64,000 nucleotides of DNA, taken from the NCBI GenBank assembly GCA_026214975.1, contig CM047810.1, forward strand, positions 372,001-436,000, read 5' to 3'. Every line of letters starts with the position of its first letter. Within the stretch, counting starts at the first letter, position 1. Made by a program: the position numbers and the translations under genes. Source of the DNA: Gentiana macrophylla. Lineage: Eukaryota > Streptophyta > Magnoliopsida > Gentianales > Gentianaceae. The notes under the pieces are model-generated. The model saw only the letters and a program-made list of their open reading frames with translations. It searched no databases and was not told where the DNA came from. Positions 1-11,055 of this stretch are shown in pieces.

Positions 1-1028
1 TATTGTAATTGATAACAAAATACTCGATTCGACTCGACTCGACTCGTTATAGTATTGATTTGACTCTTTCCCACTATAAAAAGGTATACAAGGGGATAAG
101 CCTCAGATTACCACTTACCCTGATTTTCGCGGCTAGCATCTACCCATTCCAAGCGGCAAGCATCATCTCCAAATCCATTCTACTTGAACCATGAACGGTA
201 ATTTCTTAAGTGTCAATTTTTTGTTTTTCGATATTTATAGTAATTGGTTTCGATAATTATAAAAAAAAACCCATATTTTTTTGTTTTTCTATAATTATGT
301 TCAATTGTCAACTGACTTGTCATTCTTTGTTATCTTCAACAAACTAAGCATTGATTATGCAACTTAATGTTTCGGCGATTATTTTTGAATCAATTGATCT
401 GTTCAATTGAAAGTGTGTGTTTTTTGTGTGTTTGAGTGTTAAATTGAGTGAACCATTGTGTTGTTTTTCTACAATGATGAATGTGGATGGATCTAATTTA
501 GATGTTTGTGATATAGTTATTTTTCCGGGTTAACAATTTAATGTTTCGATGAAGGATTGGTGGCGATTAATGAGACTCGCTTATTGAGTATCGAGGAGAT
601 TGAAGATCTTCAACATCGTGAATATGAAGAGATGATGAACAAAGATTAAGGAACTTGAAGATTTTGAACATAAAGAATATGAACGGATGATTAAGAAAGG
701 GAGTATTTTGAGGAACTAGTGAAAATCGCCATTGAAATGGAAGAGGAAGAAAAGAAAGGCAGGGCCTCGCACAACATCGGGATTACTATGATTCCTGTGG
801 AAATGAAGTCGACTTTTCGACTCCGAAGGTGTAATCATTTTCTAACAAAATGTGTAATGTAAACATGAATGTAATTTTGTTGTTTAATTTGTTAATTTGT
901 GTAATGTGTAATGTAAATATGAATATGAATTATTATCCTTGATTATAATCGTTCAATGCGTGTTATTAGTATCGTATTGCATAATGTACTTTCCTTGGAC
1001 CAATAAAAGTGAATAATAATACGTATTA
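1..1028. other. AT-rich intergenic DNA, no gene recognised
   Basis: No reading frame here resembles a protein family I recognise. Around 560-800 there is a purine-rich stretch rich in GAA, GAT and GAG triplets that would read as acidic/basic low-complexity peptide, but stops break it. Nothing else is supported. Confidence 0.5.
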
Positions 1029-1105
1029 CCTCCGTCCCCTTAAAAGTGTCCTTTTTTAGTTTCACACAAATTAAGAATCGTAATTAATGTGTTGTGTTTT
1101 AGTAA
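1029..1105. mobile_element. Degenerate Stowaway-like MITE end
   Basis: The sequence starts with CCTCCGTCCCCTTAAAAG after a TA, then runs into the TTTAGTTTCACACAAATTA type of subterminal sequence common in plant Tc1/mariner-derived Stowaway elements. A weak match to the opposite end (AAGTGACACTTTTTAG) lies near 1633-1648, so the tandem array at about 1130-1560 may have expanded inside the element. The far TIR is not intact. Confidence 0.5.
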
Positions 1106-1127
1106 ATAAGGTAAATAAAAACTACCT

Positions 1128-1562
1128 CACGATCGGGTCACTCACGACTATGAAGCTCATTGATTAAGGAAGCTCACTAAAAATTCTAATGAGACTCCAT
1201 ATTGTATGCTCGTAAATTGTAAATCAAGATTATATGATCGTCACTCACGACTATAAGCTCATTGATTAAGGAAGCTCACTAAAATTCTAACAGACTCCAT
1301 ATTGTATGCTCGTAAATTGTAAATCAAGATTATATAACATACACTCTATCGACTAGAAGCCCACGACTATGAAGCTCATTGACATTAAGGAAGCTCACGA
1401 CAATTCTAACAGACTCCATATTGTATGCTCGTAAATTGTAAATCAAGATTATATAACATACACTCTGACCAGAGAGCCTCACGACTAGTCACTCACGACC
1501 AGTACTGCTGACTATGCAATCTGCTGACTATGAAGCCTGCTGACCTTGGAAGCCTGCTGGGG
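1128..1562. repeat. Tandem array of about 100-120 bp units
   Basis: Three units share the core TCCATATTGTATGCTCG (starting near 1197, 1297 and 1416) followed by a common tract ending in AATCAAGATTATAT. Each is preceded by a version of GACTATGAAGCTCATTGA. The array ends in a block at 1500-1560 where the equivalent words read CTGCTGA instead of TCATTGA. Spacing is about 100 then 119 bp. No coding potential is seen. Confidence 0.8.
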
Positions 1563-2911
1563 TGCACTAAATAAATGTTGAACTAATGATACTTTTCGAA
1601 AATAACCATTAAATGATGCATTGCTATTGTAAAGTGACACTTTTTAGATTTATGTCTTTCCATTTGTTTTTTGTGAAAATTAAAATAGCTTCAACGTGTC
1701 TTTCCATTTTTAAAGTATTTCTAATGTAATAAAAAACATATAACCCTATTTTTTCATAAAAAACACAATACAACATCAACATTCACAAAATTCATAACAT
1801 TCATAAATTTCATGTCCACTTAGGTCACTAACCAACTTGATAACATTCATTTTTTTTTTTGGATAACATTCATAAAATTCAGATTACAAAACAACCACTT
1901 AGCGTAACCAAGAAACGGAACCACATCCACTAATTATCTTTTCTTATCGTAGCCAAGAAACGGAACACATCATCGGTGCTATGTTCATAGAAAATGAAAA
2001 CAAGTTCATCCTCAAAGCGCTAGCCACTTGGTTGTCTTCATAAAAGGATCGCATTCCTTTAATGCGGACTCGCTTAGTCCCCTTAGTCGTAGCATCACCC
2101 CAGCATAACACCAATTACGCCCAAAGAACACGCACACCCACAAGCCTATTTTTTTAGCAATCCTTTTGCTCTTGCAAAAGCGATCGGGACATTCTAAAAC
2201 CAGTAAAAATAACATTAACCATTATGAAGTGAAAACGAGATAAATCACTATCAATCAATTTAAAATAAAAAAAAAAGCCGATAACACCGCACCATATAGC
2301 CACGAGATAAATCAGAGAGGTTATAATCTTAGTGAACGAATTATCACCGCCATCTAACTCGAGATCTTCATCACTACCGCCACACGCTTATAATGTGGAC
2401 TTTTGGTTCTCGAGAACAGATATCTCGATCGCCGCTATCACTATCACCATTGCACCTAGCATAAGAAGGAGAAATGAAATGAATGAATCACTTTTTTTTT
2501 GTTGAAATTTTACAGAGAAATTTCCATCGAATCACTTTTTTCACTAGATCCATTCAAAAAGCGAAAAGAATTATACACCGATCCATTCACTAGATCGAAT
2601 CATCCAAAAAGCGAAAGAATTAAAACCCTAAAAATAAGAAACCACATACCTGTTATTTCAAAAAAACAATAAATAAACAACCTACCTTCTCTGAAAATTC
2701 CGATATGAAGGTATGAAGAAACAATGGGCGGCAATTGGAATGAAGGCTTCTAATTTCAACTGATGAGACTAAAGTGAAGAAGGGTTATGATGGGGCGGCA
2801 ATAAATGGGGCGGGAATTGAACCGTGTGAAGTGAACCAACGTCTACTCAATTTATGTTGGAATTAAATAGGAAACCTACCCCCCTCCTACCATTTACTTC
2901 AAAAAACTAGA
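1563..2911. other. Intergenic DNA, no supported gene
   Basis: AT-rich with short open frames only. A 67-codon minus-strand frame at 2012-2215 has four cysteines but no recognisable family or splice context. Between 2460 and 2640 a short element containing CACTAGATC and AAAAAGCGAAA is locally duplicated. Nothing else is identified. Confidence 0.5.
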
Positions 2912-3600
2912 AATGTATTACATGTTTACATAATGACAATAGATTACAAATAGATATTGTACTTGATTACAAATAAGTACTTCTAATCTATTAAAAAAAC
3001 ATGAAACCCTAATTTTCCCATAAACAAATAACAATCTCAAAAATCACATAAAGTCACATAAACCGAAACCCTAATGTTTACTCCCTCCGCCCCGATATAT
3101 TAGGGCGTATTGACTTTACACACAGTTTAAAAATTAATAAATGAGTTGCTTTTTAAGCGGGGGTGGCTAATAATATTTCATTGTTTAGTGTGAAACTGAA
3201 AACGATGCAATCGGAATGTGAGAATGCCTTATATTATGGGACAAACCCAAAAAGCTAAATGGGTTTATATTACGGGACGGAGGGAGTAGCATATTTTTCC
3301 CCATCGGAAATTTCATTATAAACATAAAAAACCCTAAATAAGTATTTCTAATCTTTTACAACCATGCCAATAGATAATGAAAACTAGAAATGGATTATGT
3401 AGATAATGACAATAGATTACAAATACATATTGTACTAGTTTACAAATGAGTACTTCTAATCTATTAAAAACATGAAACCCTAATTTCCCATAAACAAATA
3501 AAAATCTAAAAATCACATAAAATCTTTCAAAGGAAAACAATTTTTTTGTACTTACGTAAATAAACCAAAACCCTAATGTCCATAAACAAATTACCCTAAT
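2912..3600. repeat. Direct duplication of about 160 bp flanking a MITE
   Basis: The block at about 2912-3078 (containing GACAATAGATTACAAATA, AAGTACTTCTAATCTATT and CATGAAACCCTAAT) recurs with about 85 percent similarity at about 3392-3580. The first copy runs straight into the Stowaway element at 3081. Just before 3610 the words ACCCTAATGTCCATAAAC are repeated in short tandem. Confidence 0.7.
3081..3286. mobile_element. Stowaway MITE (Tc1/mariner type)
   Basis: The 206-bp element begins CTCCCTCCGCCCCGATATAT and ends in GGGACGGAGGGAG, an imperfect terminal inverted repeat. It is flanked by a TA on each side (3079-3080 and 3287-3288), the target duplication expected for this superfamily. It has no coding capacity and would depend on a mariner transposase elsewhere. 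Confidence 0.9.
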
Positions 3601-4774
3601 GTCCATAAACAAATTACACATCGTAAAAACAAAATATCGAGTAGAGAAAGGCATATTGTTGCGTAATTAAAACTAAATCGAATTGATACAGAATTGGAAT
3701 TGAACAAGAGATACTAGTTCATCAATTACATTTCTAATCATTTTCTCCTATTCCAATACTTGAAATATTCTTGATATCATCAGTGAGAATCTTTTGAAAA
3801 TCTTCATGTTCTTGATCATCATCATCATCCTCGCTTACAAAATTGGTTTTGATTAATAGTATAGTCCATTCTTGGTGGTGGACATACATGGTTACGGTCG
3901 AAAATTAAGCAAGCACAAGCATATTTGCAGACTTCCTTTTGAGTCAGCTTGCATTTATAGCACCCAATGTAACATTCTTTCATAAAGATAAACAAAAAAA
4001 AGTGTAACATTTTTCCTCTCTTCACATAATCCATAACTAATTCTATTGTAATCACCATTGTAGTTGTAATACAAAATCCAAACCTACTTCATTCAGACAT
4101 CCCTTTGAAATAGTGAAGCTAAATTTTTTCTTCTTCTACGACAAATCTTTTACCACAAAAATCAACAAATCTACAAATGAAGGATAAAAAACAAAAGCAT
4201 TTAAAATTATCACCAACCAAATCATTTGCAATTAGCAACAATGATCAGAATTATCGAAAAACACAGAATTTCATCACAACAACTTCCAAAGAGATAGTTA
4301 ATGGCCGAGAAGATGCAATTTCTTCAATGGATTTCTGCGTTTTTAATGGGAAATGTTCATTAATTGATTTGCTACGCTTACATGGTAGATATTGGAGTCG
4401 CTTTGGTTTCGCAAAAAATGGGATAAGAGTTCTTCATTTCGTGAATTTGGAGAAAAAGAGAGGAAAAAGAGGAAAAGAGGAAAAGAGGAGAAATATAAGT
4501 GGAATGATTTTCCTTTTCAATTTAAGCGAAAAAGATGAGAAAATATAAGCTAACGGCAAGGTGAAAAAGTCCGCTTGTTGATGGGGTCATTTTAGTCCTT
4601 TCATCCGCTTTTAATATTTCCCTGCTTTTCATTTATTTTTATTTCGGTGTTTTGGTCAAAGCCCTTTACGCAAACCCTCCTCGGGACCCTTTTAAACTAA
4701 AACCCTATTTATTATATAAGAATTTCATAAAGCCAATTTGCATACGATTGAAATTTTATATGGATGTCAAGTTT
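3601..4774. other. Intergenic DNA, no firm gene
   Basis: AT-rich. It contains a 77-codon minus frame at 3825-4058 with several cysteines and a 123-codon plus frame at 4177-4548; neither has a recognisable family, and the first has no promoter or splice evidence. Confidence 0.45.
4177..4548 (+). CDS. Doubtful hypothetical ORF, 123 codons
   Basis: An ATG-initiated open frame of 123 codons with a lysine-rich start, no membrane segment, and a basic low-complexity stretch (many K, R, E) near residues 92-105 encoded by a purine-only tract. I do not recognise it. Length alone makes it unusual in such AT-rich DNA, but codon usage is not convincing. It could be a chance frame or the fragment of a lost exon. 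Confidence 0.15.
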   Translation: MKDKKQKHLKLSPTKSFAISNNDQNYRKTQNFITTTSKEIVNGREDAISSMDFCVFNGKCSLIDLLRLHGRYWSRFGFAKNGIRVLHFVNLEKKRGKRGKEEKRRNISGMIFLFNLSEKDEKI

Positions 4775-5054
4775 TTTATTTAAGTGCAAATTACTTATAA
4801 GGCCGTCGTTAGAGAATTAATGATCATTTAGGACACTCCGAAATCTTATTTAGTTATAAGGACATTATAATTTTAAGAAGGAAACTTATTTAGTTATAAG
4901 AATATTATAATTTCAAGTGGATAAAGAAGAAAAAGGAAGGAAGAAAAAAAGATGAAGCGCTGGAATAAAAAAAATAAAACAAAAATAAAATGAAGCGCTG
5001 AAAAAAAAGATGAAGTGCTGGAGCTGATGTTTGTTTGTTTTTTTTTGTTTTTAG

Positions 5055-5240
5055 ATGCAGTGACATTGATGTCTGAAGCAGTGACATTGATGACTTATGC
5101 AGTGACATTGATGTCTGATACAAGGACATTGATGACTTATGTAGTGACATTGATGTTTGATGCATGGACATTGATGTCTGATGCAGGGACATTGATGTCC
5201 GATGCAGTGACATTGATGAATGATGCAGGGACATTAAGCT
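5055..5240. repeat. 21-bp minisatellite inside the MULE
   Basis: About nine copies of a 21-bp unit of the form GCAGTGACATTGATG plus TCTGAT or ACTTAT, the two 6-bp tails often alternating to give a 42-bp higher-order period. A second short run is at 5465-5560. Because 21 is a multiple of three, the array stays open in several frames and produces apparent ORFs on both strands. Confidence 0.9.
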
Positions 5241-5794
5241 AAACAAGATCGTCAAATGATTCAAGATCGTGTTAAAGAATTGAGGGATTCCACAATGAAT
5301 CCAATTATCAGGAGGGCACAAACAACGTGTGGCCATTACAAGAGTCATAGTGAAGAGTCTTTGTAGTTTCACCAAACTTGTACTTCTATCCATATTAAAA
5401 GCTCCACATTTGGAGAAATGCAAAACAAGAGCAGAGCTGACTGATGCAGTTGTTAGGTTTCATGCAATGACATTGACGACTTATGCAGTGACATTGATGT
5501 CTGATGCAGGGACATTGATGACTTTTGCAAAGGACATTGATGTCTCAAGCGAAGGACATTGATGATCAGATTTACAATTAGATAAGTGATGCAATGATAT
5601 TGATGTCACCGCGATATACAACTTGATACACACATTTGATAACTTTGTAAAGTAACTTTATTTCTTTGTTATCTTTAAATATTTGATTGATGTTGGTTTA
5701 TTTGATTAGTGTTGGTTTAAATTTTCGACAACTTTGTAAAATAACTCAGATTTCTTTTGTTTTTTTGGTTTAAATGCATATTTTTACAACCAAA

Positions 5795-6125
5795 GGTATG
5801 CATAAATTGTTACAATAACACGCCATCGCATAAATCGTTACAATAACACGCCACTGCATAATTCGATACAATAAGACATCACTGCATAGATCGCTACAAT
5901 AAGAAGTCATTTGCATAAATCGCTATAATGAGACGTCATTGCATAAATCGCTACAATGAGATGTCACTCATCAAGGTTGTCAATGGATCGCGCGGTCAAT
6001 ACATCATGGTAGCCAATGAATCGCGGCGGTGAATGCATCGGGGTGGTTAATGGATCCCGGTGGCCAATGCATCCGGGTAGGTGGTCAATGCATGACGGTG
6101 ATCGATCAATACGTCACGTCGATTT
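5795..6125. repeat. Degenerate repeat block (GCATAAATCG family)
   Basis: Five to six degenerate copies of a roughly 28-30 bp unit containing CATAAATCGCTACAATGAG, then a run of GTCAATGCATCGNGGTGG-like units to about 6110. The words TGCAT, GATCG and CAATG recur in the sister MULE (50400-50580). No coding function is inferred. Confidence 0.7.
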
Positions 6126-6599
6126 TTATGAAGAAAAAAAATTGATTTTATGAAATTTATTCGGAAAAATATCAAATTTGATTTTAGAATAAAGAAGACG
6201 AAAAAATATGAATTTTAGTGAAAAAATTATGATGATCCGAATTTTAGATCAAAATATATGACCTTTAGAAATATGGTGAATTAAAAAAAAAAAAAAAACC
6301 ACGCACATAGTAAGTTTTTTTTTGGTTTTGTTATGTTTTTTTTTAATTACTTTGAACGCTTTTTTTTTTCCTCCTTCTTTTTTTTCCTTCTTCATCTTTA
6401 TCCACTTGAAATTAGAATGTCCTTATAACTAAATAAGTTTCCTTCTTAAAATTAGAATGTCCTTATAACTAAATAAGATTTCGGAGTGTTTTATTACCCC
6501 TAATAAGTTAAAAATCAGTCCTTTTAAATAATTGGCCCTTTATTTAATTCCCTTAAAAAAAGTTTTAATTTAAATATTTTTTTTTTGAAGGGAAAAATA

Positions 6600-7370
6600 A
6601 TTTTTTATGGAATGCAATCAGCAGAACTAGCCAAGAGTATATGAGAGGGCGGGGAGACGCCCCGGTCAACATGTCCGACTAGCATAAGACCTTCTCGTGC
6701 TAACAAATGAGTATGAATGTTTCTTTGTCTTTTAACAAAATGGGAAGAAAACAAAAACAAAAGCTGACGAGTGACGACAGATCATGGCAGTTCTTTATAA
6801 TGCATCCTACTGGTGAGAGATCCTCGCTATGAGATAAAAGACGGTGATAAGTAATGAGCGAATCTCCCTCGAAGACAACTTGGAAAAATCCACAAGTGAT
6901 GGCAAGGAACAAAGCATGATAGATGGCCAAATCTTCACCTAAATTCACGTCATACCCTCCTTCTTATTTTCTAGAAAAAACTCTTTATAATAACTCCGTC
7001 TCTATTTCTTAGCAGCCCTCCTACCGTTGCAATAGCATTTCCAAAAGCAATGTCCACGTTGAATTTGAGAAGGCCAAGGCTTGGTGGTATCCATTTCGCA
7101 GGCAAAGGTGACGAAATTTTGAGGTTAACAAACTTCTCTGAAGCACTGATGTATTCCTCCGATTCAGCCTTGGATTGAGTGATAAAAAAATAACGTCCAA
7201 GTCTTTCTTTTACCTATCATCCAGTCAAAAATATCCAAGAGAGAATGAAGACGAAGAGAGCGGAGATGATTACCAAAAGGGTTTATTTTCCATAGACTAG
7301 TAGGCAAGTCGCACTCTACCAGTGCCAAGTCGTTTCGATGGGCTCTTGGCACAAGCACAATCCGTCACCT
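6600..7370 (-). pseudogene. LINE-derived RNase H-like fragment
   Basis: Read on the minus strand, about 7125 down to 6700 encodes the RNase H-like domain found at the end of plant non-LTR retrotransposon polyproteins and their host-derived relatives. A KFNVD-type strand is followed by GG.LRNRDG, then after a stop and shift GEDLAIYHALFLA, VFEGDS and a SPVGCIIKNC region. Stops and at least one frameshift interrupt it. The upstream piece (7358-7164) may be the linker to the reverse transcriptase. This is a relic with no intact ORF. Unlike the LINE fragment starting near 8060, it is on the minus strand. Confidence 0.65.
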
Positions 7371-8059
7371 AAACCTCGCATTTAAGTCTCCAGAGGTCAC
7401 GGGAGGGCATTAGAGAACCTTCCACATAAAATGAAACGTCAAAGTTAAGGTATATTTTAGGATGCTCGGGTTATATAAGTTTTTAAACAATTTCTAAGGT
7501 TGTGAAAATAAATTCTTGATTATTAATGTTGCTTTCCTTTTTTACGCAAATTTTATCCCTCAAAATATCCTCATCCCCTTCAATCCCATGAAACATTCCA
7601 CGTACCCTAAACCACCGTACCCCCTTAAAACCCATTCACACCCCATTGAAAAGGCGCTGCGAATGGTGATATGCTGTATGTAGGGGGTAGGGGGATTTTG
7701 AAGGAGAAGAGAAAGAAGTCGATTGAACAAGATTGAGTATGTGTGAGAGAAAAAGACAGAAATATGGTAAAGTGTTGGGGGTTTGGGGGCTGAATTACAC
7801 GGGGCATTCTAGGAAGTTTGCCATTTTATTACCTTTTTCCGCTTTTCCTTTTTTCTTTTTAAATTGGCTTTTGGTCAAGCCTAAACAATCATGTTTTTTT
7901 ATATGGTTCATAGTTTCTTTTTTTTCTTCTTCTTCTTCTATCTTTCGTAAATGAAAGGTTAACACACGCACTCTTAATTTGTCTCAAGCAGGGCTCGAAG
8001 CATGGTCTATGGCCAGGTTATACCATAGTGATAAGCACTAAGGCGATGTCATGTTAACC
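7371..8059. other. Intergenic DNA, no gene recognised
   Basis: Pyrimidine-rich tracts and short open frames on both strands at 7625-7954 that overlap each other and show no family signature. Nothing further is supported. Confidence 0.45.
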
Positions 8060-8459
8060 TTTTTTTGTTTATAATAACAATCGAGATTAGGTTTTTGATT
8101 GAAAAGAATTTGATTGTTGTCTTTGGCCCTTTATTTATTTGTCTTGTGTGCGAAAGTTTTGAGTTAGCCTATTTAGACTTCTCTTTAAGTCAACGAGTGA
8201 AAACCTATTCCGATATATATCTACATCGTTTTTGTTGCAGATTTATTTTTGTGGAAGACTCTGAAGCACAAGCTATGATTATGGAGGATGTTTTACAAAA
8301 TTTATGCATTTGCTCGGGCCAAAAAATTGGCACTCGTAAATCATGATTCCATGCTCTTTTTAATATTGGTCGTACTCTTACATCTGTTGGACTGCTATTT
8401 GTGCTGAACTTTGTATGCAACACCCCATCTATTTTAGTCGTCATCTAAGCACTCCCTTA
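8060..8459 (+). pseudogene. LINE reverse transcriptase fragment, 5' part
   Basis: Around 8240-8346 the plus strand reads VEDSEAQAMIMEDVL and then CSGQKIG..KS. This matches the region just after the catalytic YADD box of plant LINE reverse transcriptases (usual pattern: EQ.E.M...L..FC..SGQ.....KS). The frame is broken upstream and downstream. It is cut at 8459 by the LTR element that follows and resumes at 11576, where the next conserved block is found. Confidence 0.7.
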
Positions 8460-8694
8460 TGTTAGGAACTAGGGTTCCCGAAGGTAACTTTGATAGAATT
8501 TAGGGGAAGAAGAAGGGAAAACAGAGAGGGAAGAAGTAAGGCGGGAAACACAGACTTTATTAATGATCCAAAAACTAACTATTACAAGCTATGAGCTCAG
8601 CTTTATATAGGAGCCGACTCACTAACTAACTATAGAATTGATGTCAGAATGACATCATCAACTAACTACTATCCGTCACTCTAGGTTCCTGACA
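8460..8694 (-). repeat. 3' LTR (235 bp) of the 3.1-kb element
   Basis: Matches the LTR at 11332-11570 almost base for base; the differences are small indels and a divergent patch around the CTGA/CAGC words near 8590-8625. Confidence 0.9.
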
Positions 8695-8711
8695 TCACCC
8701 TTCCCTTTAAA
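8695..8711 (-). other. Polypurine tract of the 3.1-kb element
   Basis: On the minus strand this reads TTTAAAGGGAAGGGTGA directly before the LTR terminus. Its position and purine content fit a plus-strand priming site and fix the element's orientation. Confidence 0.75.
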
Positions 8712-8827
8712 GCATCCTTGTCCTCAAGGATATAAAGTGAAAAGACACACCAATCCGTCTCTAAAGATGATTTTCCCAAGTTGAAAAAAATAGGAATGAA
8801 TCTACAATAACAAATGGCCCCAGCTCT

Positions 8828-9493
8828 TTATGATTCCTTTGGTAAGCACCCTTCATTTCCATATGATTCCTTTGGTAAGCACCCTTCATTTCCATATCGC
8901 CAAAGCATCCCATTATCATTATCACCAATACCCTCCTCTATGCATATTATCCTCTTTCCCTCCCTCTCAAAACCATCCTTGCCCTCAAGGATGTGTAGGA
9001 AAACTGCTAATAGGCCAGGATCCCATACAAAAATTGCCAACTGAAACATTCCATCTTCAGGGCTCAAAGAGCAAACCAATTCATAACTCATAAACAACAA
9101 TCGAATCCAACCGGTCATTGGCATAAGTTCTATCCATCCATTAAATGGTTGAAATTCTCTTGCATAAAGGACCTGGTAGTCATCATCTTCATCCGTTGCC
9201 ATATATTCGAACACATTGAATTTTCTTCTTGATACCTCCAATTCTGTTGATGACCATAAAGCCTTTGAGCTTATTTCAACAAGTCCAACAACCATCCACT
9301 TGTGTAAAGCCACCATTTTGTCCAAGATTCCTTCATCTTGCTTCATGTCAACATATAATCCAATGTGGTTGGATAGGAGAGAAAACTGTTCTATAAAAAC
9401 AGCTTCTTGATCAATTGTGTTTGGTGACTTAGAACTTTGGGTAGCTATACACAAATCACTAATGTCACTAACCACTTTTCCCTTGGTACTCAA
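8828..9493 (-). CDS. Unrecognised ORF inside the 3.1-kb LTR element
   Basis: An open frame of 221 codons, the longest in this element. The protein is rich in acidic and aromatic residues, with hydrophobic segments around residues 118-160 (a run with GWIELMPMTGWIRLLFM). Its C-terminus is encoded by a 33-bp tandem duplication (8829-8894, unit containing GATTCCTTTGGTAAGCACCC), so its last residues repeat. No retroviral motif and no family I can name. Position next to the polypurine tract means it is the last ORF of the element, where gypsy pol would end. It may be captured host sequence or a rapidly evolving element protein. Confidence 0.35.
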   Translation of the reverse strand: MSTKGKVVSDISDLCIATQSSKSPNTIDQEAVFIEQFSLLSNHIGLYVDMKQDEGILDKMVALHKWMVVGLVEISSKALWSSTELEVSRRKFNVFEYMATDEDDDYQVLYAREFQPFNGWIELMPMTGWIRLLFMSYELVCSLSPEDGMFQLAIFVWDPGLLAVFLHILEGKDGFEREGKRIICIEEGIGDNDNGMLWRYGNEGCLPKESYGNEGCLPKES

Positions 9494-9598
9494 GTAGAAT
9501 GGGACGGTGGAAACATCTTGGGGTGAAGCAAAAAGAGACCAACATGATCATTTAATGGCCTTACCATGCGTGTCCAAGATTTAATGCAAGCAAACACA

Positions 9599-9650
9599 TG
9601 ACAATGTGACAATGTGACAAAGTGACAAAGTGACAAAGTGACAAAGTGTC
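9599..9650. repeat. 9-bp tandem repeat
   Basis: About six copies of TGACAAAGTG or TGACAATGTG in tandem. A second short array of CCCAATGC/CCCAATAC units lies at 9785-9822. Both sit between unidentified minus-strand ORFs of the LTR element. Confidence 0.8.
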
Positions 9651-9730
9651 CGGCAGGTGTTGAACTCCCTCCTTTCAGCAGGTGACTGATGCAAACGAAA
9701 AGGTTTAGCATATAATAGGCTTTATGGACC

Positions 9731-10404
9731 TCAAACCTGATCAAAAAGTTTCTCGAAATTCTCCAACAACATGCCTGAAAAACACCCCAATGCCCAATAC
9801 CCAATACCCAATGCCCCAATGCCCATCATGGTTGAATTTTCACATTTACAGGCCAAAACAGGGCCATAACTCACTGCATTCAATATACAAATCATCTCAA
9901 TACTCCCGGCAATATTGTAAAAAAAACTCCAGCCATGTGAAGTACCGTAAAGTTGCTCCACCGTAGGCCAAATTGTCTTTTCCGTAACCATTAAGCCAAT
10001 GACAGCCATTCCTTCGATCTTAACAAATTGAAACCCCATTGATGATCCAAGAGAATTGAGGACCCCAATTGAAAGAGGAATTGGGTAGCCCTTTGTAATG
10101 CCCAAGAGATTTTGAATAGCCAAATCAAGCAAAACTAATTCCTCGAATTTATCGAATTCATGCTCTTCACTATTAAGCTCGAGAGGATCACGACTTTTAT
10201 AGAAAATGCAACTACCACCGGGTCGAATAACAATATAACTCCATCATCAATTAAGGTGGAGCTCCCATTATCAAAAGGTTGCGAACATAACAAATTGGAG
10301 ATATATAAATTTGGGTAGCATACATTTTTCATTTCGCTCCATTGAAATTTGCTTGGGCAATTAAACAAACCGGTGCCAGAATCCTTCAAACCTGCCGGCT
10401 TCAA
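9731..10404 (-). pseudogene. Two adjacent unrecognised ORF pieces in the LTR element
   Basis: Two minus-strand frames, 10404-10135 (89 codons) and 10132-9731 (133 codons), lie end to end and look like one broken reading frame. The second contains a hydrophobic stretch with MGFQFVKIEGMAVIGLMV and a later SHGWSFFYNIAGSIEMICI. I cannot assign a family. With the 221-codon ORF downstream they occupy the pol position but carry no RT, RNase H or integrase motif. Confidence 0.3.
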
Positions 10405-11055
10405 CGAATGACGCCAGTCACCTCATCAAGCAAGTGATTACCAATCTTCGGCATTTCATCGAATAGAGGTAACCAGATTTTGAACTCTCAATGCTCCATG
10501 AAAGGGTTGCTTCACCTCATCCAACAACACTATACAAAGGTGTCCGAATCGGTTTACGCATTTCGTCAAGCGGTGTCGTGTACCTTTCAACCGTTCAAGC
10601 TCCAACGAATAAGGCTATCCCACCTCATCAATCAACCGATTCCCACTTTTTAAGGAAAGGAAAGCGCTTGTTGGGGTTCGCTTAATCATTCCATCGAACA
10701 CCTTATCTCGCTTCATTTTCGAATACGTTTTGATCTTCAAGATCTCTTGAAATGGCTCGGGCAATGTAAACTCATTAGATTTGGCTTGGACATCACGTCG
10801 ACCATCTTATGCGCTTTCATTCTTCAATTCATTTTGACCAAAAACAATTTCGTTCAGCAACATTTCTTCCTTACTTCAACTAAAATTGATCGACATTTTA
10901 TCGAACACCTTACAAGCACCAATCACTCAACCAAACTTCAGGTTGCTTTACTCGTAGAGGTAACAAACCTTCGTATATCGGAGGTCTAATGCCGGCTTGT
11001 TGACCTTTTGCACCACGTGTTTGTGAAATTGCCTCGACCGGATTATCGGACTTTC

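Larger units (their letters stand above)
4784..6538. mobile_element. Non-autonomous MULE with internal minisatellite
   Basis: A 1755-bp element flanked by an exact 9-bp target duplication TTTATTTAA (4775-4783 and 6539-6547), the length expected of Mutator-like elements. The ends form long terminal inverted repeats of roughly 170 bp: 4784-4955 matches the reverse complement of about 6365-6538. Shared words include CACTCCGAAATCTTATTTAG, CTTATTTAGTTATAAG and TTTCAAGTGGATAAAGA. No transposase is present. The interior is a 21-bp minisatellite plus degenerate GCATAAATCGCTACAATGAG repeats. It is a relative of the MULE at 49195-51621: both have GGGCCAA-type ends and the same internal repeat words. 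Confidence 0.85.

Noticed and set aside
2012..2215. 67-codon minus-strand ORF with several Cys
   Set aside because: No family match, no splice or promoter context, and it sits in low-complexity AT-rich DNA; probably chance.
5055..5240. CRISPR-like array
   Set aside because: The repeats are contiguous with no unique spacers and lie inside a plant MULE; it is a minisatellite.
4905..5562. ORFs on both strands with repeated TLMSDAV/SMSLHQT-type peptides
   Set aside because: They arise from the 21-bp minisatellite inside the MULE; a unit divisible by three keeps several frames open on both strands.
9216..10989. Plus-strand ORFs inside the 3.1-kb LTR element
   Set aside because: The element is transcribed from the minus strand (PPT and PBS agree), and these plus frames overlap longer minus-strand ORFs without any motif.
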